Shown here one piece after another: positions 48,726 through 60,078 of a stretch of 64,000 bases of DNA; the first letter of the stretch is position 1, and every line of letters starts with the position of its first letter. The DNA comes from Zingiber officinale. Its lineage: Eukaryota > Streptophyta > Magnoliopsida > Zingiberales > Zingiberaceae. The position numbers were made by a program, and so were the translations under genes. The notes under the pieces are model-generated. The model made no database searches. It had not been told where the DNA came from and saw only the letters and a program-made list of their open reading frames with translations. The stretch covers positions 27,162,492-27,226,491 of the forward strand of contig NC_056004.1 of the NCBI RefSeq assembly GCF_018446385.1. The letters run 5' to 3'.

Positions 48726-51719
48726 GTAATTCTTTCACCCTAATGTGTTGTTTTATTTAGCAATTTTAGTGGGAAGATGAAATAACAGATACGGGTTTAG
48801 TTCCTAGTCAATCGCTAACTGTGCCAGAAAAATGTTATCGAATTTTTTTTGTCTCGCATAGTTCTTAGATAATTATCCATCAATTGCCTCTAAGGAAATA
48901 TTAGGTCTTAAAATTCAATAAAATCTGCGCCTTAATAAAGAGTTGTTCTTCCAATTGCTTTTCCCCATAAATTTTCCTGAATTCTACTTTGCATCTTAGA
49001 CGATCTTTTGTGTTTTAGTTAAAAGTAAATCTATAAGAAGTAGAGCAAAAAGGTTATTTGTATCTGGAAGCCTATCTGTACAGTGAATCTCTAAGCATAC
49101 CACAATTTTCAATATCTTATTGGATATTCAATAGCAAGACTTCATATAAAACGTTTACCACTCCACTACTTGTACAAGATACGGAAAAATAAACCTTTAA
49201 TTGTGGAGTAGGTAACATAATGGCTCCTTAGTCACAATATGGTTTATCAAGAAAGATTAAAATCTTAGTAATAGAAAAAAGTTGCAATATATGCCATAAA
49301 TGCTGAGGGATATGCCATTTTCATCTGGGATGTTGTGTTTCAAAAAATATACAGATTCCTAAGATTGGAATAAAAAAAATTGATAGGCACAGATAGGGAT
49401 TGATGACTCTTACTTATCAACAATTAATTTACTAAAAGGAACTTCATTGCCTTGCTCCTATCGGAATGATTTAGTCATGATTATCCCTAGTTCGAAAGGA
49501 AGCCTTATCAAGATCTTCAGTTTACCTTCCCTACTCAACGAAGAAAGTTTTAGTCAAAAGTTGACATTTTCCTATTCTTTTCTTTGTATTTAAGGATAAC
49601 ACATCTTATGGTTCTCATTATCTCCATTGGAGAAATTAAAGTGACATAGGTTTATTCATAATACAGGCACTTATATATAATTTAGTTTTGTGATGGTATT
49701 TCTTATAAACCTACATTTCTAAGACCAATCCACAAATACATTTGTTACAAAAGGAATTCATAATTTATGCATACTGAACTATTATGAAATAGGTACTTAA
49801 ATTGGATGCCTGTTACATGATTCAAATATGAATAAATTTAGCCCCAGGTAATATAGCAATGGTTAGGTCCTCCAATGGATAATCAAGGGTTTGAACCTCA
49901 GCTGCGGCTTGTAGGGGACTTTCTCTCCCATGAGAAGTGGGCTAAAGAATGTTAGGCTTAGACAGATTTTATATTCTAAGCCCTTTTACGAATATATCTT
50001 TATGAAGAAAGAAAGAATACGCATGATAAGGATGCTGGTGCAGCTGTGTCAGAGACATCAAATCCAGAAACCACAATTCCAGTGGTGACAACAATCAACA
50101 AGGAAAAGGCTATCATGGTCTACAATTTACACATGACACATGGAAGCAATAGTGTCAAGTTGATGATTCAAGCATCTTATTTTGGTATTATATAGCTAGG
50201 TAGTGTCGGAATATGTGATGTGATCTATGTTAGTGCCGAGGAGGAGTAAATCTATTAGAGGACCTTATTATAAGGAGTGAGGAGAGGAGTTAGCAGAGAA
50301 AATATCAGCATATCAAAAAATTGTTGTATAATTGTAAACAGAAATAGATCAAGGAGGGATCTGACTTTGTTTTCTCCAAATGTTTACCCTTTAACAACAA
50401 AGATACGGAGGCTTTCTTTTCCCTAGAATGAGCTTGCAGGTCAATGATAACATAATTTATCTTTCCTTCTTTAACTCATTGAAGTAGAAGACACAAGATG
50501 GTGAAGAAACTCATTGCGTTCAATGAAGACGAGATGATCTTTTCTGGAGTGTTATGTCCATTCATGGGATTCTGTGCTCAAAGTTTTTGCAGTTCCTACC
50601 AATATGATAGGTGCCTACAGATTTATTTTGGATTTTTGGACCACAATTATTGCAAAAAAAATATTAGCCTATTTGCCAGCTAATAACTTCATTCTTCATC
50701 TAGTGCTCCATGGAAGTGGCAATTTTCTCTAATTTTACTAACAATCTCATTGATAGAAATGTAGTAGGATGATTTTTGGTCATTTTTGTTGATGAAATTT
50801 ATGAGGAATCAGTTAAGCAGTTAAACTGTTGTGGATCCTAACAACAATAACAACCTGTGTTTGTTCGAACAGGATGTGGATCTGTCAGAATAAAACAGAG
50901 TACTCCTATACACAGGAATTTTGTCAAACTAACCTCGTCTATAACTTGAGGGTTGCTTTCCTTCTAATGTCGTTAAAGACATAATATGTTCTCTACCTCC
51001 ACTTTCGGACTATAATTTGGCTAACTAGAAATTGTGGCTTTTTAAGTTTTTATTAATACCAGATATAAGGGCTGCTTGTAATTACATGGATGTTGTGTTT
51101 GTTTGGATGATGACTTATTGAATGATAAGACTCTGATTCATTCAGGTAATAAAAGAAGGTTGTTGTTATCTCTTTGATGTTGATATGGCTATGTGATGAC
51201 GAGGCATTGAATTAGGGATCGTCTTCCTCATGATTTTGTTATGTTACTTTTGTCCTAATACTGCTCATTGTTCCCTTCTTCTCATGTATGCCTTCGCCCT
51301 TTCCTCTCCCTGCTTCTTGTTCCCTTAACGTCCATTATAGATTGGTTTCTCTCACTGATTAGCATTGGAGCAGAAAAGTGTGCATAATTTGACTACTGCC
51401 CATTAAACTTCATATCTACAATATCAAGATTAATACCTTCATTCCGACTCTCTGAACTCCAAGCAGTAATGTTGCCAGGATTGTCGCATAGTTTTTCTTA
51501 TGTCTGATTTCCGATCTCAATGAATGCAACAATAGAGGAAGTGAAAATAATTAATTGCATTCTTCATTGCGAGAAAAAGCAAAAGTTAAACAGCAAACAA
51601 GCATTTCCTATGGTACAAGCTATATCATAACTAAGAAAAACATAAGATCTTGTAAAGGGATGAAACACTTGAAGACTACGTACAAAGGATAAACTTGAGC
51701 TTTGAAATGGATGTATATA
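48726..51719. other. Probable intron or intergenic DNA, no domain recognised
   Basis: AT-rich sequence. The stretch 50020-50700 is somewhat less AT-rich, with short open frames (for example 50498-50683, MVKKLIAFNEDEMIF) that I do not recognise. If the exon pairs at 48419-48725 and 51720-51848 belong to one gene this would be intron with undetected exons. Confidence 0.35.
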
Positions 51720-51848
51720 ATGTCTCCGATCGAAGTGCTAGATGATGAAGCTGTTGCTGCTAAGCGTGCGAGGGAAGAGCAAATACTTGCTCAGAGAAGA
51801 CTTGGTCGATTAAGTAAAGAAGAATCTCAAGTTAGAGATTTACTATAG
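51720..51848 (+). other. Short charged ORF, possible last exon of the gene at 48419
   Basis: A 42-codon frame starting MSPIEVLDDEAVAAKRAREE and ending with a TAG at 51846-51848 is too ordered to be chance: it is alanine-, arginine- and glutamate-rich with a helical pattern. I recall plant Tim17-like proteins ending in a similar SPIQVLDEEALA-type tail, which would make this the terminal exon. It could also be an isolated exon of another gene. An AG acceptor near the start was not fixed. Confidence 0.4.
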
Positions 51849-52378
51849 CGTTGATCGATCACTTGGAGAATCTCAAGAAGAATCTCAAGTTTGTGATGTG
51901 CGAGGGATTGAGGAGAATAAAGACTTTTATTTAAATATTTTAAAATAAAATTAATTTACATACAAGGTTCACTCCTTTTAAATTTCATATATAACACAAC
52001 CTTTTCACTGGTTAGAGATGGAATCGATTCTAATATTTTCACTTTCATTGGAGCAAAAGGATGCAACTTCGATATTCTCAAATCGCAATAATCAGTATCA
52101 GTCTAATTAATTAATCAAGCAAATCAATTGCCCAATTTTCAAATTATTATTTAAATACTTATTTCATATTTTTAATCTGATCTATTTGAACTGAAGCTGT
52201 TGAAATGAACCGATTCTAATTAGAAAATTTCATACTCGAAAAATTTATTTCATTGTAACTTATTCAATGTCATCGCAACGTTATCATTATTCTTCAACTA
52301 CAATAATAATGAGACTGAAGGGCCTTCAGCTTCTCCTCTCGATCCAACCAGTCTCCACCCCGCTTCCATCTCAGGTCA

Positions 52379-52817
52379 TCACATCAATGAAGGAACCGTG
52401 AAGTCTGCGGACAGAAAATTCAAAACTCAAACGTCGATTAATTAAAATTAAACCGAGAAAGATATCGATCATCATTGAGTTGCATGATTTCCTACCTCCG
52501 CACTTGGTTCCTTTGCGCACCGTCTTCCCGCACTTCCTGGCGACGAAGACCGCCTTCTCCAAGCTGATCCTCTTTTCGATACCCGGCGGGAGATTATCGC
52601 ACAGGCACGGCAAGTCGACCTTCTTGATTTCGGCGCAGCACGCTGCGGAGGGGTTCACCTTGGGGCCCGGGATCCTAACGTACTTCATGCAGTCTGCGAG
52701 GAGGTCGCCAAGGTCTGCTCCGCAGAACTGGGCGCTCGCAGGCGAGGCGGCCGAGAGTAGTAAAGCGGCGACGATGGCTATCGCACAGACGAAGAAGGGA
52801 GCCCTGTGGTGCGCCAT
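52379..52817 (-). CDS. Non-specific lipid-transfer protein, copy 1
   Basis: A small secreted protein of the 8-cysteine lipid-transfer family, which binds lipids in a hydrophobic tunnel in the cell wall space. Exon 1 is 52817-52496 and exon 2 is 52404-52379, with a 91-base GT-AG intron, giving 115 residues. Residues 1-29 are a signal peptide (VCAIAIVAALLLSAASPASA). The cysteines are C32, C43, C60, C61, C71, C73, C96 and C106, spacing X10, X16, CC, X9, CXC, X22, X9. I recall this as the type VI pattern. The unspliced frame runs on past the donor with no family match; splicing restores the expected short tail (DFTVPSLM). A TATA box is 71 bases upstream. The exact lipid and tissue are unknown. 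Confidence 0.93.
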
Positions 52818-52887
52818 GATGAAAATTTGAAAACTTGTATCGTCTCCAATTGTCTCGAGTGATGAAACTCTCGGGAGTTTTGTGCAC

Positions 52888-52903
52888 TATATTTATATGC
52901 ATG
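52888..52903 (-). promoter_or_regulatory. TATA box and RY-type motif of lipid-transfer gene 1
   Basis: The minus strand reads CATGCATATAAATATA: TATAAATATA at 52897-52888 directly preceded by CATGCA at 52903-52898. CATGCA is the core of the RY element bound by B3 factors in seed promoters. Here it touches the TATA box, so chance is possible. Confidence 0.6.
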
Positions 52904-53634
52904 CTGTGGCAGAAGAAGAAGAATTCGCCGAGAATATTCGCATTAAGTACGTGAGATTTGGATTCCATGCATAACTGCAGTTTCCATTTGATGGATTACC
53001 ATAATAACCATAAGGATTAAAGGACAGCATCAATTTTTCTTCCATTTTATAAATATTTGTTTCCATTTTAATATTTCCCATATTTATAGCCGAGCAATGA
53101 AAAAAATTTTAGGAGAAGTTCAAGTCAACCTTTTCACTTTTTATTTTTGTAGGTCTCATTATTTTATGTGACTTTTCTTTGAATTTTTTTTTCTTAAATA
53201 TATATGTGCCCGTTGGGAATTAAGTTGGGCCATTGGGCTTCAAGCTGTCAGACCAACCGTGGCTGGGTGGAAAATTCATCATTTTGTTAGCCAGGTCATG
53301 ACGAGACGGTTGGACTTGTCAAAAATTCATCACCTGGCTGATCAATTTGACCTATCATTAAATGATAGTCCACAAGTCGATCAAAAAATAAAAAGAAATA
53401 TAAAAAAATTGAAGCTTTTAAATTTAAATTGCACCTTTGAATTTTCCACCTCAATTTAAATTTTTTCCGTAGGTCCATACAAATCTATTACGGGCCGATC
53501 CATCAGGACCGCCAACTCGCAATCTATTTAAGTCCACTTTTTAAATTAATTTATAAAATTTAAATTCAACCGCTTTTGAATTATTTGGTGGGATTCTCGA
53601 TGGACTAACTCAAATGGACGGTCATAATTAGGGC

Positions 53635-54225
53635 AGTAAATGGGCTGAGTTAAATCGAGTTTTGGGTTATTCAAGATTATTTGATAAGATAATTGGGTAG
53701 AGTCGATATGAGCTTAAATGAATCAAAATTTTGAAATGATTATTTAATCTTAACTTGATTTATTTTTTTATGAGTTTGAACTTATTTGAAGCTTGACTTG
53801 TTTAGATGTTATTGAGCTCTCAATTCAAGCTTGGTTCAAACTTGGCTTGAGCTTAGTTCAAACTTGACTTGTTTAGATGTTATCGAGCTCTGATCAATTC
53901 AAGCTTGTTTGATTGTTTGATTAGTTATTGAACTTGATAATTTAAACTTATTTGTTTATTTTTTTTATTTTATTATTTATTTAGCATATTAAAAAGAATT
54001 TTATTAATGAATATGATTTATGAACATTGTTTACAAACGTTGTTCACGAACGTTAACGAGCTGAACAGATATGTGTTCAAAGCTTATTTATTTAGTTTAA
54101 CGAGCTGTTCAAATTTGTTTATTTAATTAATTTTATGTACATTGAACGAGCATAAACACGTTCTTATCAAATCGAGCATCAAACTTATTCATAAATACTT
54201 GATTCATTTATGGCCATAGTTCTGA
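53635..54225. mobile_element. Diverged hAT-type MITE-like segment
   Basis: The left end TAGGGCAGTAAATGGGC and the right end (reverse complement TATGGCCATAAATGAATC) resemble each other. Between them lie repeated GAGCTC, TTGAGCTTAGTTCAAACTT and CGAGCATAAACACG words typical of such MITEs. No clean duplication was found. The start of the same segment is present in copy 2 near 63800, so it predates the duplication. Confidence 0.45.
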
Positions 54226-54327
54226 TTGTGCTCTACCTATAGAATATCAGAAGAATTACGCAATTTACGGTTTCACGCGTCCAGAAAATTGAAACCTTTT
54301 TAATAAGCCAACTCAAATGAAATAGGT

Positions 54328-54330
<3 letters not shown>

Positions 54331-54413
<83 letters not shown>
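54331..54413. repeat. (AT)n microsatellite, about 83 bases
   Basis: An uninterrupted AT dinucleotide run of about 41 repeats. Confidence 0.98.
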
Positions 54414-54417
<4 letters not shown>

Positions 54418-55009
54418 CAAAGAAATAAGCCAATAACTAAAAGGACTCGATCCTAACAAAAAGATAATAAATTAAATCAAATTTAACTTATGTCAAAATT
54501 ACACTCTCCTTCTAAACAAGAGAATTATCAATTTTAATATTACTTTAAATTGACGGGAAAACTATAGAGATCAAATTAATTCTTTCGGCTTGATATTCGT
54601 AGACAATTTTTCAAAACTTTCAATCATTCAATATAATTATCAGAAAAAAAACATATCGTGTTACAAACGATAAATAAATATTATTAATATTATAATTAAT
54701 CAAATTGAAATCAAAGTAGTTTTTTATTTTGATTAAATGGAATCAAATTGAATGTGTTTCTAGCTTTCTATTTAATAGAAAAATCCATTTTTCCATTTTG
54801 AATGACAAGAATATTTTTTATTTAATGATGGGATGAAGTCATTTTTAAACAAATAAATAAATATGCAATCACATTAAGAAATATATATTTTACCGTTTAA
54901 GGTTTAACGATGTTTATTTGAGCCAGTTTAAATTCAATTAAAATGTACCAAATAAATTTTTTATTAAAGCAACAAACACCTAAAAACTGAATATCTTTTA
55001 GATAAAAAA

Positions 55010-55385
55010 TAAAAACTGCAACTATATATACGACACACTATATTTGTTTATTTTATAACAAGCTACTTTTGGACTTTTTTAACTTTATTTTTTTTATAAA
55101 ATAAAATTATTAAGAATTGAATAAAAATTAAAAATTTATTATATAAAAGTATTTTATTTTTTTCAAAAACTAAAACAAGGTTTAAAAAGAAAACAAAAGG
55201 CGCATCATGCTTAACCTTTATTAAATAATGCTTGTCACAGTTGTTCATAATTTAGACAATTGAGTCTATTATCTACACGATACAAATGATGATGTAAGAT
55301 TCAAACCGCCATGAGGACCGAAGCTCCCGCTCTTCTTTTTTTTTTCTCATTCATATTTTTAAAATTAATCCTTTCGAAAATAATT
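55010..55385. repeat. Direct repeat, copy 1 (partner at 57120-57505)
   Basis: Shares ordered words with 57120-57505: TTTGTTTATTTTA, AAAACTAAAACAAGGTTTAAA and TTAACCTTTATTAAA, then TAATGCTTGTCA. The copies are clearly diverged. The stretch 54414-55009 shows nothing else. Confidence 0.7.
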
Positions 55386-57119
55386 TTATTTTAACATAGT
55401 TCGACAGGTAGCACTGGCTCAAGCCTACGACAGAAATATAATTAAACTTTGAAGGCGAATAACGAAAATTTTTCCAAATCATCAGAGAGAAAGAGAGAGA
55501 CCTCCTTTTACGATGCAAAAGGAAACAAAGGGAAGATGAACTTTGGCCATTAAAAAATTAAGATAATAAAAATTAATTTGGGATTAATTAAAATTTAGAT
55601 TTAATCATCAGAATTAATTAGGTTTAAATTAAATTAAATTAATTTTAATCAATTTAAGAAGTGCTATTTTTAAAGAGGGAAGGAATAGGGGAAAAAAAAT
55701 TAAAAAGGAATATATTTGGGATAAAGGAATAAAAATATAAAAAAAATTAAGGGAAGAAAGAATTAATTATTAAAAAAAATTAACAGTTAAAAAAAACTAT
55801 CCACTTGGAAAGTTGACAGAGGAGACTTGTCTCTTGGAAAGTGCTGCGATCCCGAGTGAGAAGTTTGCAACTTGCTCCTAGCCACAATATGAATGAACGT
55901 GTCGGTAGTATCCGGCCAAGATCTTCAAATCACCTTCCAATAGGACACACTCCTATCCTTTGTTCTCTAGCAATCAGATGCCTTTGCAATGTCGAAGAAT
56001 ACTATTTGCTCTAGCTTGTGAGGAGTTCAGCTATTGATATATATTGAGCCCTGTCATGCCAACTATCCTGTCCTAAGTCGTAAATCACAACTATCTACTT
56101 AATCAACGAAGAAGCTCCCTTTTAATATTGTCATCCCCACACCAATTGTCTTCTGAGATAGATATCATGTGTCCATAAAAAGTCCTTAGCATATGTATTC
56201 TATAAAGTTTTTGCGAGAATGACTTCTGATATCTTTGAAATTCATCTCTCCTTCTGCCTTTGGAGAGCACATGTGACTCCAAGAAAATTCATAATTAGCT
56301 ATCTAAATTTCGGTCGCTAATCGAACTTAATGACCACTTTGCGACTGGACTTACCGACCACTTTGCGACCTAAATTTTCTGTCACATTGTTTTGGTCGCC
56401 AACCACATTTAGCAATGAAATTTTATTTTCATCATTAATTAACCACGGATTTTTATTTCTGTCTCTAATTAAATTTAGTAATGGCAATTTAAGTTCATCA
56501 CTAGAGTTAGCAACGAAACTAAAATTTCTATCACTACAAAACTAAAATTTCTGTCGCTAAAGTTAGTGACTTTCTGTGCTCAAAAGTAAACTGCGACACG
56601 AAGTTCTATAACCAAGGAAGTTCTAGGAGGATATGCTATGATCAGGGCTTCTAAGCCAATTGTTACTTTTTGGTTTACTTTTATTGTACAAGTTGTGTTT
56701 AATTTTATATTCTATTTTGTGCTTGTAATTAAACTATAAGATGATTTTCTCTATCTTTAGAAAACTTTCAGAAAGAAGATTATTAGTCGACTCACGTTGA
56801 GTGCATAGACCTTTGATATACTAACCTTAGGGTTAAGAATCAAGTAAAATTTCGAGTATTTCTCTGTTTTATTTTATATTTCGTCGTTACTAACGATTTT
56901 AATAGAACAAACGAAAGAATAATAAAATTAAAATATCGAGATTCACTCCTTTTTCTCAATGAGCACCCATCCTACACTTAGTCTATATATATATATATAT
57001 ATACTTCAATATTTCATCAGGAATGAATGATTCTATCTTTTTTATTTATCATATATAATTTATCTTTTATCAAAATCAGTACATTAAAACTTAATGAATA
57101 TTTTTTAAAACAAAAAATT
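55386..57119. other. Region between direct repeats, with CACTA-like words
   Basis: At 56310-56580 the words GTCGCTAA, TTAGTGAC, TTAGCAACGAAA and GCGACC recur on both strands, and CACTACAAAA occurs at 56532. Such words are typical of subterminal regions of plant CACTA transposons. No second terminus or transposase was found. 55830-56280 and 56580-57119 hold nothing I recognise apart from a short (TA)n run near 56980. Confidence 0.35.
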
Positions 57120-57505
57120 TAAAAATGCAACTATATCACACAGTTTACTTATTTATTTTCATAATACTCGCTAAATATATTTGTTTATTTTACGACCAGT
57201 TTTGGAATTTTTTTTACTTTCCGTTTTTTATAAAATAATTAAGAATTAAATAAAATTAAATATATTTTTTTAATTTATTTCAATTTACAACATTTATTTT
57301 TTTCGAAAACTAAAACAAGGTTTAAAAAGAAAAAAAAAAGGCGTATGCTTGCTTAACCTTTATTAAATTGGACTACAACTTCTAGATAAATAATGCTTGT
57401 CAAATACTTCTCTTCTATGCCCGGCAAGATTATCCAATAGAAACTCCCTCCCTTTTAAATTTGTTCTTATCCATATTTGTAAAATCTTTTTGAAAATACT
57501 ATATT
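57120..57505. repeat. Direct repeat, copy 2 (partner at 55010-55385)
   Basis: Diverged copy of 55010-55385. It passes at its right end into the 307-base repeated units that follow. Confidence 0.7.
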
Positions 57506-58080
57506 GAACCCTATTTTATTTATACTCATTCATGTCTTGAGAAATGATGTCGAAAGCTCATTGTAAATAATAAGACGATGACACTCACTACCAAATACAA
57601 ACGAGTTCACGAGACTCTGATATATTAGAAAAAATGAAATTACTGACATTAAATTTCTGATATTTAGAATGTCCTAAGTCCATCAGTTAATTTTGACTCA
57701 AAAGTAGCTGATGGACTTAGAGAAATATAAATAATTTCAAACAAAGTCTTATATGCTTGGCTCAGACTCCTTATTACACACATGCTGTGAAACACCATCA
57801 TGATATATTGATTGAACCCAATTTTTTTAAACTTATTCCCACCTTGAGAAATGATGTCGAAGCTCATTGTAAATGGTAAGACGATGATACTCACTATCCG
57901 ACACCTCAAATGAGTCCATGAGACTCTCCTATGTCAGACAAAGTTAAATTTTTAATTTTCAGAATGCCCTAGATCCATCAGCTGATTTCATCCCAACAGT
58001 GGCTGATGGACCTAGACATATCTGATTCACTCCAAATAAAGTCTTATGTGCTTGACTTAGTCTCTTTAATATATTCATGT
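57503..58080. repeat. Two tandem units of about 307 bases
   Basis: The marker word GAGAAATGATGTCG occurs at 57539 and 57846. Both units carry GTAAGACGATGA-like and CTGATGGACCTAG/CTGATGGACTTAG words in the same order. The second unit is cut at 58080 by a solo LTR, and a third unit lies at 61387-62190. Confidence 0.75.
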
Positions 58081-60053
58081 TGTTGGTGCAGGGAGCACTA
58101 GAAGATCGAACATGAGTTTTGATAATGACAAAGAATTCAAAAGTTAAGATGTCTTGTGATCTAACAAGTGTGACTAAACTTGTAAGAAAGTCCTAAGTAT
58201 TCTTAGGCAAAAGTCCTAGTAGATTTTAGACAGATGGAAAACCCTAGGAGGAGGTAACCCTAGGTTCTAGGAGGTGGTCACCCTACGTTATGGAAAGTCC
58301 TAGTTATGGTTAGGCAACGAAATCCTGGTCCGAGGGACTGGGCAAAATCTTAGTAGGTCGAGGACGTCAAGCAAAATCCTAGAGATGAGTACTTTAGGTG
58401 AAAATCTTGGGGGTCACGGACACCAGATGAAAGACTGGACAGGTCGGGGATCAGACGTCCAGCGGAAAAGTCATGAAGTCTCGGATGCTGAGCAATAGTC
58501 CAGACGATTTGGAGGATCGGTTTGGAAAAAGGTAAACTCTCTTTAGAGGAGTAGGTGAGGACATATTCCCTGAAGAGGGAACAATATGTTGGGGTTGCAA
58601 GGTTGCAAACATAGTCCCATATTGAAAACACATGGAAAAGATCATGGGTTTATAAGAGAAAGATATCTCTATTGGCATGAGACCTTTTGGGTAGAGCCCA
58701 AGAGCAAAACCATGAGGGCTTAGGCCCAAAGTGGACAATATCATGTCATTGTGGAGATATCTAAATTCTTTTCGATCCTACAATTGGTATCAGAGCCCGG
58801 ACTGCCAGAAGGTTTAACCACCGACTGTGCACAAGAGCTATGGTCTGATTGAACCATGTGAGTACAATATTGACCTCGAACAAAGAAAGTGGGGGCTCCT
58901 ATGTTCGGATCAAGAGGACCAGACACCAGGCAAGAAGTCCTAGTTGCGGCTAGGCAAGGAAGTCCTAGTAGGTCGGGTAGACCAAGGGGCAGGAAGACCT
59001 GGTGGGTCGAGGATCGGACATGGGAAGCCCATGGTCCTTTGTTTGAGGGGGGGATTGTTGGGGTTGCAAGGTTGCAAACATAGTCCCATATTGAAAACAC
59101 ATGGAAAATATCATGGGTTTATAAGAGAAAGATATCTCTATTGGCATGAGGCCTTTTGGGTAGAGCCCAAGAGCAAAATCATGAGGGCTTAGGCCCAAAG
59201 TGGACAATATCATGTCATTGTGGAGATATCTAAATTCTTTTCGATCCTACACAATAGACGTTAAAAATTATCTTTACATGTTATTTGCCTTTTATTCTAA
59301 TTCTATTTTGTAGGAATACTAACACTTCATAGGTTAGAATTTTGGCTTGTTCGGTCAACCGAACGTGCTGATCGGTTGACCGAACCCTCAAGCAAAAAGA
59401 TCAGATAAACAACTACTTGATTGGATCGAGTTGATCGTACCAGATAAGCCAGCGAGGATAGTGGGATCGGTCGATCGAATGGCGAGATCAGTCGATCGAA
59501 CGAAGGCTTTATCCAAAGCGACAACATTTCGACGGGAAGCTGGGCAGATGCAGAAGGTTCGATCGATCGATTAGGGAGGATCGGTTGACCAATCAGTGTC
59601 AAGTCAAACCTGATCTTGAGATTAGTGGATCTAGATCAGACTCAACTCGGCTATAAAAGAAGACCAAGACCAAGCACTTAGATAAACATTCAGACATCAT
59701 TCAGAACTATTTTAGCTCTTGCACGTTGTTCTAGAATGATTCGACAATGCCTAAACACTATTCTGACAATTGATGAACTACTGCTAATTCTATTGTTGTC
59801 AGTAACTTGATTTTATTACTATTGTACTTCAAGTTTGTAACCATTATTCAAATTATTAGTGACATCGAAAGCACTCTCACGTACGTGCCTTGGAGTAGGA
59901 GTCGTCACATGCTCCGAACCAAGTAAAATCCTTGGTGTCCTTGTTCTGTTTTCTTTACTTTCTACTATGTTATGCTTCGATTGATTTTAAACAAAAAAAT
60001 GAAAAAAAAAACCATGAGTGCTATTCACCCCCTCTAGCACGTCTCGATCCTAC
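58081..60053 (+). mobile_element. SIRE-type solo LTR containing a TRIM element
   Basis: It begins TGTTGGTGCAGGG and ends CGATCCTACA. The flanks CATGT (58076-58080) and CATGC (60054-60058) make a 5-bp target duplication with one change. A TATA word (CTATAAAAGAAG) is near 59650. Without the TRIM insert it is about 1.3 kb. The segment 59340-59600 has clustered ATCGGTTGACCGA/GATCGGTCGATC palindromes. No internal domain is present. Confidence 0.82.
58587..59251 (+). mobile_element. TRIM element with 196-bp terminal repeats
   Basis: Terminal repeats at 58587-58782 and 59056-59251 start TGTTGGGGTTGCAAGG and end CGATCCTACA. A perfect 5-bp target duplication CAATA lies at 58582-58586 and 59252-59256. 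A tRNA-Met primer site TGGTATCAGAGC is at 58785-58796 and a purine tract GAGGGGGGGAT precedes the second repeat. The internal part is only 273 bases and has no gene. These are all the hallmarks of a terminal-repeat retrotransposon in miniature. The terminal repeats look almost identical, so the insertion is recent. Confidence 0.95.
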
Positions 60054-60078
60054 ACATGCCTGCAAATACAATTGTAAT

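Larger units (their letters stand above)
52011..53850. repeat. Segmental duplication, copy 1
   Basis: The segment from GGTTAGAGATGGAATCGATT (about 52011) through the lipid-transfer gene and its upstream region to at least 53850 is repeated at 62305-64000 with very high identity near the gene and lower identity further out. Copy 1 has about 115 extra bases at 53092-53205 that copy 2 lacks. The second copy runs off the window. Confidence 0.93.

Noticed and set aside
52480-52830. 116-codon plus-strand ORF, repeated at 62771-63121
   Set aside because: Antisense shadow of the lipid-transfer exon; conserved only because the duplication is recent.
54233-54433. 66-codon minus-strand ORF of alternating Y and I
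   Set aside because: Translation of the (AT)n microsatellite.
58350-59213. Repeated ORFs of 82-119 codons
   Set aside because: They lie within the TRIM terminal repeats and the surrounding solo LTR.
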